Below, one piece after another: positions 1-12,218 of a DNA stretch of 64,000 nucleotides. Position 1 is the first letter of the stretch. Every line of letters starts with the position of its first letter. The stretch comes from Blakeslea trispora. Taxonomy: Eukaryota; Mucoromycota; Mucoromycetes; Mucorales; Choanephoraceae. The DNA lies in the NCBI GenBank assembly GCA_025331445.1, contig JAIWNE010000101.1, positions 1-64,000 on the forward strand, read 5' to 3'. The notes below the pieces were generated by a model. That model was not told the origin of the DNA. It did no database searches and saw only the letters and a list, made by a program, of their open reading frames with translations. Both the position numbers and the translations under genes were made by a program.

Positions 1-291
1 TCATAACGGTCGAGGTACAATTCCATACAAGTATTAAACAGCATCTCATTTCTAACATTTTATAGTCGCAACAATTGCTGATCGTGCAGCTAAAAGCGAC
101 AGCCAACTACCTGAGCAACAGCATGTGTGATACATTCACTAATTTATAACAACAATAAAGTCAATCAGACCAAAAGAAAGATGTTTTATTCAGATATATG
201 TTTTCGGTCTCTATTTATACTAATGGGAAATACTAGCATAGTAACTGAGTAACTTGAGCACATTGTATACATTGCCTGTAACCTGGATACA

Positions 292-1290
292 TTGCATCCA
301 ATGTTTCTACCGTTTGAACGCAACAATAAGCCTAATCTGATCTTACTTTTTGTTATTGCTCTGAAAGAGGCTTTTGTATGCAACAAGCATCTGGAAGTTA
401 AATATGTTCAAGCACAACTTCAGTTGCTTGACAATCTAACTATGGAGTTGCAAACCAAGCAAGAAACGGCCTGTCTTGGAGATAAGTTGAAGGCGCTTGT
501 AGAATAATTTGCTGACAATCGTCAGATCGAGAGTATTCTTCCCCCTCCTGTACTCTGTACAACCAAGGCGAGACCAAAGAATACTACAAGAGAGAAGATT
601 GCCTTTGAGAGAGGATTGGACAAGATTGTCCAAGAAAAGAAAGTTGAGACAAAAACCAAAATAGTTGAAAAGACAAAAGAAGCCAAGCTGCCCAAAGGTA
701 ACAAACTGCGATCTATAACACACTTGAAACAGAATCTTTCACCTTAGCTAAACTTGGTATTCCTTTGCCCAAAGGACTCTCAAAGAGCCAAGTAACTGGG
801 TATTTTAACCCTAAGTCTGACGGCAACTGTGACTACAGAGCTCTCTCTTATGCCATAAACAATGACGAAAACCAATTTGTGATGATCAAAAGCGAGATGC
901 CTTCATTCCTAAGACAAAAGGAGTCATTCTACAAGTCTGTGTTTGGAAGCTCTCCAGATCCTAGCCATATCCTTTCTGGTACCTTAGAAAGCATTAAAGA
1001 AAAATTGGCGAATGAAGCTAATTCCATTTCAATAGATTATTGGTTCAGTTTCCTGAAATGGTTCAGATTGCTGCTGATACATTCAGTAGAGCCATTGCAT
1101 GTTACACGCCGGATAATCAAAGTACTATTTTCGTTCCCTACTTCTCTCCTTCCTCCACCCTTCCAATCCTTCTTCAGCTGCACAACAGCCACTTTTATAT
1201 CATTGAAATTAAGCCAAAATCAAGACCAAGATGGCCAAGTACTTTTGTCTGCCATTCTTTCAACTGCAAGAGATTCTCTTATGTATAAGC
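292..1290 (+). pseudogene. Relic of MULE-like transposon protein with OTU cysteine-protease domain
   Basis: A decayed coding stretch spread over three frames. Positions 292-750 read as a transposase-like C-terminal part with an internal TAA at 505 and a basic PPPVLCTTKARPKN-like segment, then another stop near 748. Positions 765-1040 read as an OTU-type protease core with the motif SDGNCDYRAL, where the Cys would be the nucleophile. After a frameshift near 1040 the domain continues and ends with LHNSHFYIIEI, which carries the expected catalytic His. OTU domains fused to Mutator-like transposases are frequent in Mucorales; the link to a MULE is inferred from this arrangement. At least two frame breaks and a stop make it a pseudogene. 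Confidence 0.6.
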
Positions 1291-1675
1291 AATAATTATA
1301 TGGTCTTTATGCCTCAATTTACATATGAAGGATTATTTACTGACACGCTAACATTCTTCTTCGGGCTTCGAATTTATTCAAAAAGTCTCGCCCTGAAAAT
1401 CGGCTTTTTTTTTCTTGTCGTGACTATTACAGAAATATATTCTGCAGGAAATAGACTTGCATGAATTAGGATGTCATGGTTAGAAAGCTCTTTTTCTTCC
1501 CAAGCATACTATGAGATCCTGGCTCGTTCAGTCTATTTCTTGTAGAATGGCTATCAATCGCGGTTAAATTTCAGGATGAAACTTTCGACATATATCTCTA
1601 TGTGGAATAGTTCTACAGGGCTGAGTGTACCATGGTTGAAAAGCCCTCTCTTTTCTCTTTTATCACCACTAAAAA

Positions 1676-2667
1676 ATGAGTCCTCATAAAACACTTTATC
1701 CAAACCCCATCTTAGATTCTCGTAACTTTACAGATGAAACCTATATCCTTTTAAGTCGAACGTGCGATGTAATCAAGGAAAACAAACTTAAAAATGGCCA
1801 TTGCAAGAAACCAGAATCCCGAGAGACTTTTAGTAAGCTTTTTGGCATTACAAGCAGTGCTGCTAAGAAAGCAATTTGTATAAGCAATTCTCTGTTGGAA
1901 ACTTTCAAAAAGAAGTGTATAGGTCGGCCTCCTCATGAACTCGAGAAGGATTATATTTTAGCCGTGAAGAATATTGTCAAAGACTTCAACGAAAAAGACC
2001 TTCCAGCCACTGTAAAGACTATTAGAAAAGCTCTGAAAAACAAGTACGATATCGGTTTATTGAGGCAGGCTCTTTTGAGAGACATGCATACCTTAAAGTT
2101 GCGATACAAACAAGGTATCCGCAGAGACCTCAACCATGATTCTGATGCCAATATAGAATACACGTTTTGGTTTTTGTATCCAGTACTTTTGCAAGCCACG
2201 CTCGACTGCAGTGTTAAAATCCGTTTGTAAGTAACTACATTGATAGCATTGCCACTCTTTGAGTTTCTTGTTGTTTTGTTTTACCATAGTGGTGAATACA
2301 CCAAAGAGGAAACTTTGGACGACAATAGGCCTGGAGCAGGATCAAAAGTTGATATGATCTTCTACTGCAAGCGCTTCAGGATTCCTATTTACCTTGTAGA
2401 AGTATCTGGTGCGCCCAGCAAGGTCAAAAAGCAACAATAACGTAAGTCGTATCCCTTCGTTGAATTTAAGCAAGTATGTTAACAATACTTGAACTTTTAG
2501 TAAACGTGCTATACTTGTACAGTCTATCAAAGCCAACAGAAGAGCTTTATGTATTCGTGTTGAAAACGAGGCTGACTATTCCTTCAAACGAAGCGCTTTT
2601 GTCTCATCGAGTGCCTTCTTTTTTGGGGGCTGTGGAATATCGGCATGTTGCTAAACAACACTCTTGA
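1676..2667 (+). pseudogene. Relic of a multicopy Mucorales family (HTH-like N-terminus, KVDMIF-type C-terminus)
   Basis: An open frame of 184 codons (1676-2230) holds a basic, helix-rich region with GRPPHELEKDY and RYKQGIRRDLNHDSDAN, reminiscent of the DNA-binding half of IS630/Tc1-type transposases. Further on, 2290-2440 and 2510-2667 read in shifted frames as GSKVDMIF...LVEVSGAPSKV and LYLYSLSKPTEELYVFVL. Those segments resemble a repeated Mucorales protein family of unknown function. Stops and shifts separate the pieces, so this is decayed. It may be one relic or two adjoining relics. Identification is by pattern only. Confidence 0.45.
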
Positions 2668-2689
2668 AAGAATCGCTGCTTTTTTTTTC

Positions 2690-3700
2690 GATGACAGCGC
2701 TGAGGGAGATGTTGATTCTTCCTCCCTCTCAAGCATTGACTATGAAGTTATTTGCAAAAAAAAAAAGGTCGATTCGAATAAAGCCATTTTTTGATTTTTT
2801 GAAACATATCATGAGAGCTGTATTTTGACGTTAAATTCTCTCAGTCCCTCCTTTTAATAAATTGATTGCTTCTTCAGGCATATAAAGTTTGTATCATTAT
2901 TGATTTGGCTGAAACAATCAAAGTAGAAGTAGCAGCAGTACCAACAGTAGCAGGAGAAATAGTAGCAAGAGCAGTAGCAGAAGCAGGAGATGAAATGGGA
3001 TCTGTAGATAATGTCAGTTAGCCTGACAATCTCTATTAGTGTTTTGCCAGCAAAGAAAGCCATATGTACATTGTGCAAACATGATATATAGGCTTTTGAT
3101 AGTGGTAGAGACAATAACTGTCTGAAGTAAAAGAAGTAATAGTACTAGTACTAGTATCGACAATACACAAGCAGACGAATGACCTACATTTGAACTTTAC
3201 TTGATATCTAGCTCATGCACATCATAAGACACAACAGATCTATAAGCATACCTGATAAAAGCCATAAGTAAACTAGCTCATAGCTAACACAACGTGCGCA
3301 ACACATATGCATTCAATAGACAGGTAGTAGTCAGGCTAGCCTAACAGAGGCTTGCTTTCCAGCTAGTAGATGAGCATGTACAAAAGTCAAAGAGTAAACT
3401 GTCTAAAGCACTGTCATTTATTCACACTCCTTTCGAAAAGAAAATTGACACATCCTTTGAGGTTTTTCTTTGTTTTCGATTTGCCTTTAAAATGGCAATG
3501 AAATCAATCCGTATATTTTTTCTTAATGCTGAATAACAGGTACAAATAATAATGATAAATGAATTTTATATTTACATGTTTCTAAGTTACGTTATGTATT
3601 GTGTTTCCCAGTACTTGCTTTGTGCAAGATAGTAACTGTAGAAGTAGGAAATGAACCGGGTAACTATTAGAAAAAGAAAAAAAATCAATATATAAGGCTT
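2690..3700. other. Intergenic, no gene seen
   Basis: No supported gene. It includes an imperfect AGC/AGT-rich trinucleotide stretch (about 2925-2990), a short TAGTAC repeat near 3140, and otherwise AT-rich sequence with scattered stops in all frames. Confidence 0.6.
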
Positions 3701-3702
3701 TC

Positions 3703-4931
3703 TCATGTTGTTAACTTGTTTCTTACTTTTGAGGGAGTATGTTCCTCAGATGGTTGTTTTGGGTTTTGTGGAATGGCTAAGCTCATGTTTTCAATAGAGT
3801 AAGGCTTTGGACCTCTCAAATGTTTCAATGTCATGAAGGTTTGATAAGACGCATACGCATCCAATGCTGCATATTTCACTTGGCTGTCTGTCAGTTTTGG
3901 TTTGGCCCAGTTACTCATACGTACTCTTCCTTTAGGTAGGTTCTGTGAGAGGAACATGCCAACTAATGCTCGTAAAGATCGAAGATTATGTGACCATGTT
4001 ATGTAGCCATCTGACATATCTCTTAGTTCAACAAGCCCATTTGGTAGAAACCCAAAATCTCTTTGTAGTTTTAGACCGTCTGCACGAATATTAACACCGC
4101 TTTTGAGAATTGCCTTTTCTTCAAAAAAGCGGCGTAGTTCAATCGGAAATGCTAATTGAAATCAGTCCATCACTTCTTCTTTTTTCCAAAACAAGGACTT
4201 ACAACGCATACGAGAAACTTGAATCAAGAGAATCTCCTTGGCAGAACAAATCTGAACTAAAGATGTCTTGTTCTCGGCTCTTCCTTTGACAAACTGAGGT
4301 GGCCATTCCAAATCAACTCCAAAGAAAGGTTGTGCTTTGTTCGACTCCATCAATTGATTCAGCTGTTCGTTTGCTTGATCCGTATCTGCAATGACGCTGA
4401 CTTTATAGTAGCCAGGATAAGTCAATGGAGGAAGTGTCTCAAGGTGAGCCTTGAAATGGTTGTTGATCTCTACACGTATCCGTGCCTTCTCTTCTCTTTC
4501 CTCTGGTGTTAATTTGGTTATGGTTGCTTTTGGCATTTCTACTGTAGCCGAAGGTAAAATACGTCTTTTGTTTTGACTCGGTTGAGGTGGTGAAGTCTCT
4601 ATACGAAATTTAGTCCATCTTTTTTTTTAAAAAAAAATCTAATGCTTTCATACGTGATTTGGAAATATTCATAGGCTTTTGGTAACCTAATATTGATTGT
4701 GCTGGTCTTGTTGACTGTCCAGTCTTATTGGGTCTACTAATAGTGCAAAAAAAAAGAAGAAGAAAACGCTATTAGTATGTAGAGGTATAAAAATAAAAAG
4801 AAGGGGCTACAATATTACATTGACTTTGCACTTGCCGAGTAATCAGCACGAAACTGTAATAACCGAGTCTTGAATGTATTTTCGATGGTTGTCTTTTTGA
4901 TTAGCGGGCGTAATTGGTTGAGGCAAATCAT
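3703..4931 (-). CDS. WRN-like 3'-5' exonuclease (DEDDy family)
   Basis: Four exons on the minus strand: 4931-4819, 4736-4654, 4598-4203 and 4151-3703, giving 346 residues with phases that agree. The exonuclease fold shows motif I as FFGVDLEWPP (Asp and Glu metal ligands), a middle part KSGVNIRADGLKLQ (motif II region) and motif III as YAALDAY, which fits the DEDDy class of WRN/RNase D nucleases. The N-terminal 110 or so residues are basic and probably disordered; KKTTIENTF there resembles a weak PCNA-binding box, which is only an inference. No helicase domain follows, so this is a stand-alone exonuclease like plant WEX. The first exon overlaps, in another frame, a possible small gene, so the start is less certain than the catalytic exons. 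Confidence 0.85.
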
Positions 4932-5130
4932 AAACTATAATTCCTCTCTCTACCCCCTTTCTTTCAAAGTGTTCAAACAAAGAAAAAGATAAAAAAAAAG
5001 AGAGAAAAGAAATCTTACATCCAGTCCCTGATTGGGCATTTTCTACTTTTAGTGTGACTTTTTTATTATTTCCCCTCCGATAATAAGAGTCAAGTAACTT
5101 GTCTTTAAAACGAATTGGATGTCTATTGTC
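4843..5130 (-). CDS. Possible small gene upstream of the exonuclease, partial
   Basis: Two minus-strand exons join in phase: 5130-5019 (FKDKLLDSYYRRG, then KKVTLKVENAQ) and 4934-4843 (FYDLPQPITPANQK...), ending at a TGA. The splice sites look good: CCAAG acceptor, GTAAGA donor, and TATAG acceptor behind a pyrimidine tract. A likely first exon is 5300-5236, starting MLKIIFNATDNH with a GTAAGC donor, but I could not connect it in phase without a weaker donor. The second exon covers the same DNA as the first exonuclease exon, in another frame, so at most one of the two is translated in any transcript. I do not recognise the product. Confidence 0.35.
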   Translation of the reverse strand, partial: DNRHPIRFKDKLLDSYYRRGNNKKVTLKVENAQSGTGCKISFLSFFLSFSLFEHFERKGVERGIIVYDLPQPITPANQKDNHRKYIQDSVITVSC

Positions 5131-5338
5131 CTTGGTTTAAGAAAGCATTCGGCAGCTATACTTCTGTTGGCTGACATAACATCTCTATTTCAGAGCAATA
5201 TTAGACAGCTGTAAACTAGAAGGAGATTGGCTTACTTGACATTACTCATCAAAGAATAAATAGCATGGTTGTCTGTTGCATTGAAAATAATTTTTAACAT
5301 TTTTTTTAAAAAAAAAAAAGTGGGCCATAGTCATACAT

Positions 5339-7257
5339 TTATTTTAAATCAACAAAATAAGACCATCTTCCTTCTTGCAATCCTTTAGCTGTGTCTTCTA
5401 GTAAGATTTCTCGTCTCAGTTTAACATAGACAGATTTATCAAGAACTGCCTGTCTAAGTTCTGCAATCTTTTCGGGCTCTAATGGTTTTTCCAATAATTC
5501 AGATAACTGCTCCGTAGCCATTTCAAGATCTCTTTGATTATCCTATGTGTGTGTGTGTGTAAATAATAACAATAACAATAATAATAACAAACAACATACC
5601 TCAAATAGTTCGGTTTGGTTAGTTCGGTCAAGATAGAAGGCAAATGCATAAGTCCATTTTAAGGTTGTTCTGCTCTGTACAGTCACATCCACAGCCTTTT
5701 TAAGGAATTGTACTTCAATCCAAGAAAGGTCGCTTGTCTTTTGCATTTCTTCCATCTTCTTTTCAGTCTTTTGATACAAGTCTTGGTCTAATTTTGCAGA
5801 CTGTTCATGGTTTGCATAACGATTATAGTACTTAAAGAGTGGTTTAGTCTCATATGTTTATATAGAAAAATAACGCTTACATGAAGATAACGTTCTAAAC
5901 TAGCTCGAGACTGTGTTTGATTATCTCGAGCTTCTTCACTGCTCTTTTCGTCATAACGATTACATGTATACCATGAAGTGCCATGCTCGGACCAAGGACC
6001 CATACAAACCCAACAGAACTCATACCTACACTTTCTACATGTCATATGGTTACAGCCACCATTTTTTTCAATAGTCGAGTGGCACTTTGGACATTCTTTT
6101 GTATGAGCAGATATCCAGTTGGCAGTCTCTGAATCATCTTCACATTTCTGCAACCATTTTTTGACTAATATACAAATGCAGGGTTGGTGATCATCCAATC
6201 CACATCCAAAGCAAAAACGACAACTGCAGTTGCATTCTACAGTAGGCACCACCGAGGTAAGTGAAGTACTAGGCACACTGCATTCAATAGCGTATTCACA
6301 ATCAGGTGCAGGACACCAACGCAAAAAGTCATTGTCGTCTACAAAGGTACGGTTGAGCAAGTTGCGATATTTAAGAAAGATGGCATCATCCACCAGCAGC
6401 TCTACTGTCTTTTCATCCACAATCACATCACAGTCACTCTCGGGGCATTGAATACGACGACTTTCGCCTTCTTCTTTGATCTTTTGAGTAAGGTAGTGCG
6501 TGTAACATTCTCTGCAGAATCGATGTCCGCATGAAACACTGATTGTTTCCATCTCAGGTGAATCATTACAACAAATATCGCACATGAAATCAGTCCCAAT
6601 GTCCTTTGCCTTGATGATAGCATGTTTAGGGCCAGCAGTAGAAGAAACACCGGCCTGTCGTAATACTTTCTCACTAGAGTCCATGTATTGTTCAAACAGC
6701 TTCTCCTTATTCCAACGAAAATAACGCAACAAAGTAGCTGCGTCTTCAGTAGAAAGGCCTATACACGGTTTATTTTAGTCTAGTTCATGCTGCGGAAAAT
6801 AATTGTTGTCTTTTTTTCTTGTAGTTTTATTTTACCTAGAATAGAAGACACTTGGCTGACTTCTTTATCTTGTTTGTTCTTTAAAAGTGTGGTACTCAAG
6901 ACAGTAAAGTCAACTTCATACGCCTTTTTCTGTTGTTTCTCAACAAACACATCGTCATTCGCTTCATCGTTGCTATTGTAATCTTCACTTTCTATCATAA
7001 AACAAGAAGAAAAAGGTTTGAGATTGAGTCATGTTGGTCTTTCTGTAAAAGAACAAGAAGAAAGGGTTAGCTATACAGTCTATTGTTTCTCTTTTTTCTC
7101 ATTTTACTTGCCTCTGTTATTTTACCATCCATATAAGCACCAAAGTCAGATTCATTATCATCATACTATATACATGTTGTCAATATTCTCTCTTTTCATA
7201 AACAAGAAAGCATCCTTGTACCATAGATTCATCCTCAAAGTCACTTTCAGAACTCAT
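5339..7257 (-). CDS. Ariadne-type RBR E3 ubiquitin ligase
   Basis: Six exons: 7257-7222, 7165-7126, 6991-6836, 6758-5881, 5830-5600 and 5542-5339, giving 514 residues, the usual size of Ariadne-1. The acidic N-terminus leads into a UBA-like helix segment, then RING1 (from about residue 137, CDICC...CGHRFC), the in-between-RING (about 225-270) and RING2 (about 300-331). RING2 contains NGGCNHM, whose Cys (about 313) is the catalytic thioester residue in this family. The C-terminal Ariadne domain runs from LERYLHYYNRYANHE to the end. It passes ubiquitin from an E2 to substrates, in animals together with cullin-RING ligases. The last intron carries GT and AAT microsatellites. The start is the first ATG in a good exon. 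Confidence 0.92.
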
Positions 7258-7299
7258 TTTTCTTTTTCTTTTAAGTATTGCTGAAATGTTGGAAAATTG

Positions 7300-8030
7300 C
7301 TAGTCTTTTTCTTTTTTCTTGTAAGAGGAAGAAGAAGGGGTTGAAATGAGCAGAGTGAGAGAAATAGGAGGAGGAGGAATAAGTGGAGGGGAAGGAAGAG
7401 GGGAATAATTATTTACAAAAAAAGAAAGGGAGAAAAAAAAAATACAATAAAAAGAAGTGAAAAGAACAAAAAGATAATAAAAAAAAAAAGAGCAACACAG
7501 TCAATTTGTCGCTACTTGAAATTTGCTAAGGCGGATATTTAAAAATGTGAAGTGTGTCGCATATCGAAATTTTACTAGTGTAAGATGGCTAAAGGAAGAA
7601 AAGCTCAATATTCAAACCAGTCTCAATGAAAGACCATTTCCTTCTCTATTATTTACTTGGGAATATTTATATAAAATGGTGCTGCACAAGACGAGAAATC
7701 TGATAAAATAAATTCTATCATTCAAAAGGTACTCTCTTATTAGAAAATAACAATAATCAACAAGCATTGATAAAGTACATTACAAGAAAAAAGAGTCATT
7801 TTTTTTACGTTACTAAAAGTCAGAGGAAATCAGAGAGAAGCTTAAAGAAGACCATGATGGCTTCTTTTTCTTGCACTAACATGCTAGGCAAGAACCCTTT
7901 TCTACATGTCGAACAAGCACTCGAACAGCTCACTTATAAGTTGCTTTCCATAGCCTCAAGATAGATGATTGAAGCAAGTTACGATTGAGCCAAACAAGTA
8001 ACTAAAACAGTCGTGAGTTTATTTTATATG
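7300..8030. other. Intergenic, purine-rich then AT-rich
   Basis: No gene seen. Positions 7325-7495 are strongly purine-rich (GGAGGAGG and long A runs) immediately upstream of the RBR ligase gene and may belong to its promoter region; that is an inference. Confidence 0.5.
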
Positions 8031-8039
8031 ATTTTGCTT

Positions 8040-8640
8040 GAGAGTTTATGTATTTACTGATGATTCCGGTTTCCATATCAACATGAACTGTAGTGGTTTT
8101 CGGGGGGGGGGGGTCAGAACCCCTATCATGCAAGAAGAAGAAACAATACTAAGGCTGTTTCAGCGTAAATGTCAGCATTCAAGCTCCCAATTTTTAGCCC
8201 TCAAAAAGGCTAGATCCGTTAGAGATTGACAAAGAAAAAAAAGGGGGAGGGGGGAATACTTGACCAAAGAAAAGCTCAAGAGCCTAAAATCAAATGGAAT
8301 CTATGAAAGATTCTTTGTTTGACATTTTAAAGGCATGTGTGTATATCCAGAGCTCGTTTATCATCATAGATAATACACCAACTCACAAACGAGCTAACAT
8401 TTAAGAAATGATGGTATATTGAAGATAAAGGTGCGTGTGTCTGCCCTCCATCTTCTTCTTTCGTCCAAACCAAGTTTTATAAAGCAATGGCAGTCAGCTA
8501 TCAAGAGCAAGCTCAAGAGAGAAATCAAATTCTTGAAGAAATATGAAAAGATTGCATCATTGAAGCACATATCTGACTTCAAAGCCATTTTTATGGTTTT
8601 GATAAACACTCTTCATTTGCACTTGAAACTACCAGAACAA
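8040..8640 (+). pseudogene. Broken IS630/Tc1-type DDE transposase
   Basis: Fragments in different frames match the order of a DDE transposase. The piece TDDSGFHINM (about 8050-8090) carries the first Asp. IIIDNTPTHKR (about 8360-8395) carries the second. IKSKLKRE with its surroundings (about 8490-8560) matches the C-terminal helix after the third acidic position. A run of 12 G at 8102-8113 and several stops interrupt it, so it is inactive. I did not find clear terminal inverted repeats. Confidence 0.55.
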
Positions 8641-8649
8641 ATAAGCAGA

Positions 8650-10950
8650 CAAAAAGACTCTCATCTGAGTCCTTTCTATTACAGTAGAGAAGTTTGTTTT
8701 TAATTTCACAGGTTTTGTTCTCAATGCATTTGTCAAAACTAAATTTAAATCAGAACCGCCTGTTGTAGTCATGAATATCGAAATATGTTGAATGTTCCCT
8801 ACAAGATCCTTTCTTTTCTCGGCTTCTTATGTCAACAAAATGGATCTCTGGGACACGCTTGTCTGACTCTTTCTCTTACTCTCTTTATCTGACCAAAAAG
8901 GCAGCTCGTGTTTCTGATAACAATAAAACTATTCTGATAAAGGCAGTAGTAATAACAATAAATGAGAGTAAACATATTTAGATAAAATAAAAAGGAAGAA
9001 AATGAAAATAAATAAATAGACAACAGAAGAAGAGGGGCGGTATAAGCAGAAATGGAATGAATTCAAACCTTTGTTGAAATGGCTTCAGATAAATGAGCTA
9101 TCAAATTTCTTGTTGTATTACAAAAGTTGTAAGACATTTCTTACTACATCATAAGAGAATGTATGTCATCTAGCTGGAGTGTTGCTTTTCTTTGAGAACA
9201 CAATACATTTCGGAAGCCTGCAATGCTGCGATTTTTGTGTTTGTGGTCCAAAGAGATACATGTCCAGTTTATGCTGATACAGAGATATGAAAGCACCAAC
9301 TTCCAACATTGCAAACTCCCCCGAAGAAAAAAAGCAAGAACAGATGAAAAAACCAAAGTACTTTGCTTTCCCTTCTCCTATTCTATGCCTATAACATACA
9401 AGTTGAGCGAAGAAAAAAAAAAGCAAGAAAGAAAAAATCAATTACAGTTTACACAGTCAATAAAAGACTTGAATGACTTTGACTGTTTAAACTGAATCTT
9501 CCATTCATTACAATCGATACACGCTCTACAGTAGTTCTTCATGTATATATATATAAAAAAAATACTACAAGAGAATCCACTGTCAAACTTTGCATTCATT
9601 TCTTAAAAAGAAAATGCTAGCATAAACAGCTCTCTTTTTTTTTTTCTAATGTTTGTAGGATCTAAAATTCATATGATTGGTGATTAGCACTTTATTGCTT
9701 TGGGTTCACAAGTTGGTAGCGTATTGCTCAGAAATGAAAAGAATAACAAATCACATGTTTTTGATCCAAAAATGTCCGACTCTAGCTCAACATTGACATC
9801 CAAGTAAGAGAAAGAAAATGATCAAACTCTGAGAATTCTCCGCAGACTATACTACACATTTGTTCTTTTGATGTAACTATTGTTTAATGTGACACATTTA
9901 ATCAATCAGGTCCATACGGATTGGTATTTTGATTTTTTTTTGTTGCAGATATGCCTATAAGATGAGATCGCTATGATATAGGCCAATGTTAGCACTGATT
10001 CTCTCTAATCAAACTAAGATTTTTTATAAATTTATATGATAGTACGAAGTGCTTTTTAAAGCTAGTGTTGAAATCCTGTTTATGTATAGCTTTCAAGCCT
10101 TGTTCTTATAGTTTGAATTATGAAGTAGTTTTTTTCTTTTTCTTCTTTTCTTTCCGTTTGTAGAAAGAACAATAGCTATTTTAGCTAAGCTTCATTAGAT
10201 CAGCATATTATTCAGGAACACTGATGTGTTTAAGGCAGCGAATATGTATACACTAATTCATTCAATTTGTTCAATTGTCTTTTTCCCAAGAGTTTTAAAG
10301 CTGATATAAATATGCTTATACAGAAATCGTACATTCAGTGTCAGCTTCATTTTGTTCTCTTTCAACACGATGAAAGGCAAATCATAAAACATTTTGTTAC
10401 ATCTAGAGAGCTTTCGTCTTCTAAGATTATGATAGAGTCTGGGTGAATGTAAGTAAAGAGTAGGTGACATAGATACAATAAAGCGGAACCCTCTAAATCA
10501 GAAACACAGGCTTAAATGCTGTTTGTGATATATTGCCAGAATGAAAGAACAAGATCAAACCATCAAATACTGTTTATTATCGGATTAGCAAATACGAAAG
10601 GAAGAGCAAGCAATTGTTCTTTCTCGTTCACTAAATCGCTGACCGGTTGTTTGTTAAAAGGCGGAACACATCTCCCCTTATGTTCTTCTAACCATTGATT
10701 GCATTTATTTTCCGACAAATTAAAATTGACTCCTGAAAAAGAACGAAAATTTATAATCACAAGAGCTGTCAAACTAACATTTTAGTAAACAGGCGCAACA
10801 AATTGTGATAAGATTTGGAATTTGATGATTTAAACCGGCAAATACAAAATGATATAGGATATATATTTCAGTGAGCAAAATCATTACTTTGTTCCATTAC
10901 TCTTTTCTTCCTTTTCATTTCCTTCTTCTTAAAAAAAAAATCCCTTTTTC
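8650..10950. other. Long intergenic stretch, no gene seen
   Basis: About 2.3 kb of AT-rich sequence with only short ORFs that show no family resemblance and no consistent splice phases. It may contain older transposon debris beyond recognition. Confidence 0.5.
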
Positions 10951-10956
10951 AAAAGG

Positions 10957-12206
10957 ATGAGGACCGGGTATCTTTTCATTTTATGCTTGATTCTATGCAC
11001 CTTAGTATTGGGTGAAAAAACAAGCGATATGACTGAAAAGTCAGATGAATCGGACAAACCATCTAAAACATCCAAGTCAGACTTATCGGGTGAATCGGAT
11101 TCAAGTAACAACAGTAGCTCTGTAGATAGAAAAGCTTCTTTGACAGATCAGCCTGGAATAACACCTTTGTTTGCTGCTACACCTACAAGGAAACCTGGTT
11201 CAGATCAGACAAAGAAGAAGCTTTTAGATAAAGTTTGGGAAGTCATTGAGCAAAAACTAGGAGGCAATCTGGGTAATCTTACTGAGCCTTTGGAAGAGAA
11301 GGGGCCAAACCAGATGGCTCCAATTAAAAAAGCAGTGCTTATCCTTAGACCAAAAATAAACGAAAGATGGGTTGCAAGAGAAGAGAGGTAAGAGAAGAAA
11401 AATTGTCAGGAAGCTATACATGAGGAGGAAGAAAAAAACCAAGACACTAATACTGTCTCTTTTTTTTTTTTTTTTTGCTCTATCTAAAGTACAATCACTT
11501 GGGCTGTTTCAAATCATTTACTATCAAAGGCTCATAAAATACTAATGGTATGTTTTTAGTTTAAGATACTTTTTTTTGGCTAATGACATGATGCACTGTA
11601 GAATTGCGACTTATATATGGGCGATAAAATGATCATGTCTGTCTTCAAGGATGTACCATTTAATATAGGGAGTGAGAGGTAAAGGAAGCAAGATGTGAGT
11701 CCAATTTGTCTGTTGATAACTTACAAGGCTTTCTTATACTTTTATAATCATTCAGCTGGAGTCCTCCTGTCTTTTTGGAACCATCACCTAGCTACCAATT
11801 ACGACTCTGGAGTCAACCCTCTCAGATTGGCATTATTGATGAATATAGTTCGCAGTTTATGATAGTGCCACGATCCGATGATGCCTTTATGTTTGCGCAA
11901 GATGGACCAAAGGCAACCTTGAAAGGATTCAACGGTACTGCCATCAACTTTAAAGGTACTGATCTAAGCAAGTTTGGTGATATTTCTGATGGTCCAATAA
12001 AATCATCTAAATCAAAACACGAACAATCAAAAGACGAAGAAAGGGATGATGGCATTACCAGATCAGTTTATACAGACACTAATGTACCCACTGGTATCTA
12101 TGCTCTTTATCCATCTAACGCAACGTCAAATCATCTTTTCACTTCCATCAATTTTGTTTATACTCTTGTTTTATTCACAACCATAGCATCAATAAAGCTA
12201 TTCTAA
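10957..12206 (+). CDS. Secreted GPI-anchored Kre9/Knh1-like cell-wall protein
   Basis: Four exons: 10957-11387, 11490-11547, 11602-11678 and 11756-12206, giving 338 residues with agreeing phases. It starts with a signal peptide (LFILCLILCTLVLG). A Ser/Lys/Asp-rich linker follows, then a domain with STITWAVSN, VPFNIGSESW and YQLRLWSQPS...DEYSSQFMIV. That pattern is typical of the Ser-Thr-rich GPI-anchored / Kre9-Knh1 N-terminal family. The C-terminus ends in a hydrophobic tail preceded by small residues (SNATS), as expected for GPI attachment. The likely role is at the cell wall or surface; members of this family are linked to beta-glucan assembly. Exon 2 lies just after an 18-nt T tract, which serves as its polypyrimidine tract. 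Confidence 0.8.
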
Positions 12207-12218
12207 AAAAATTGTACT

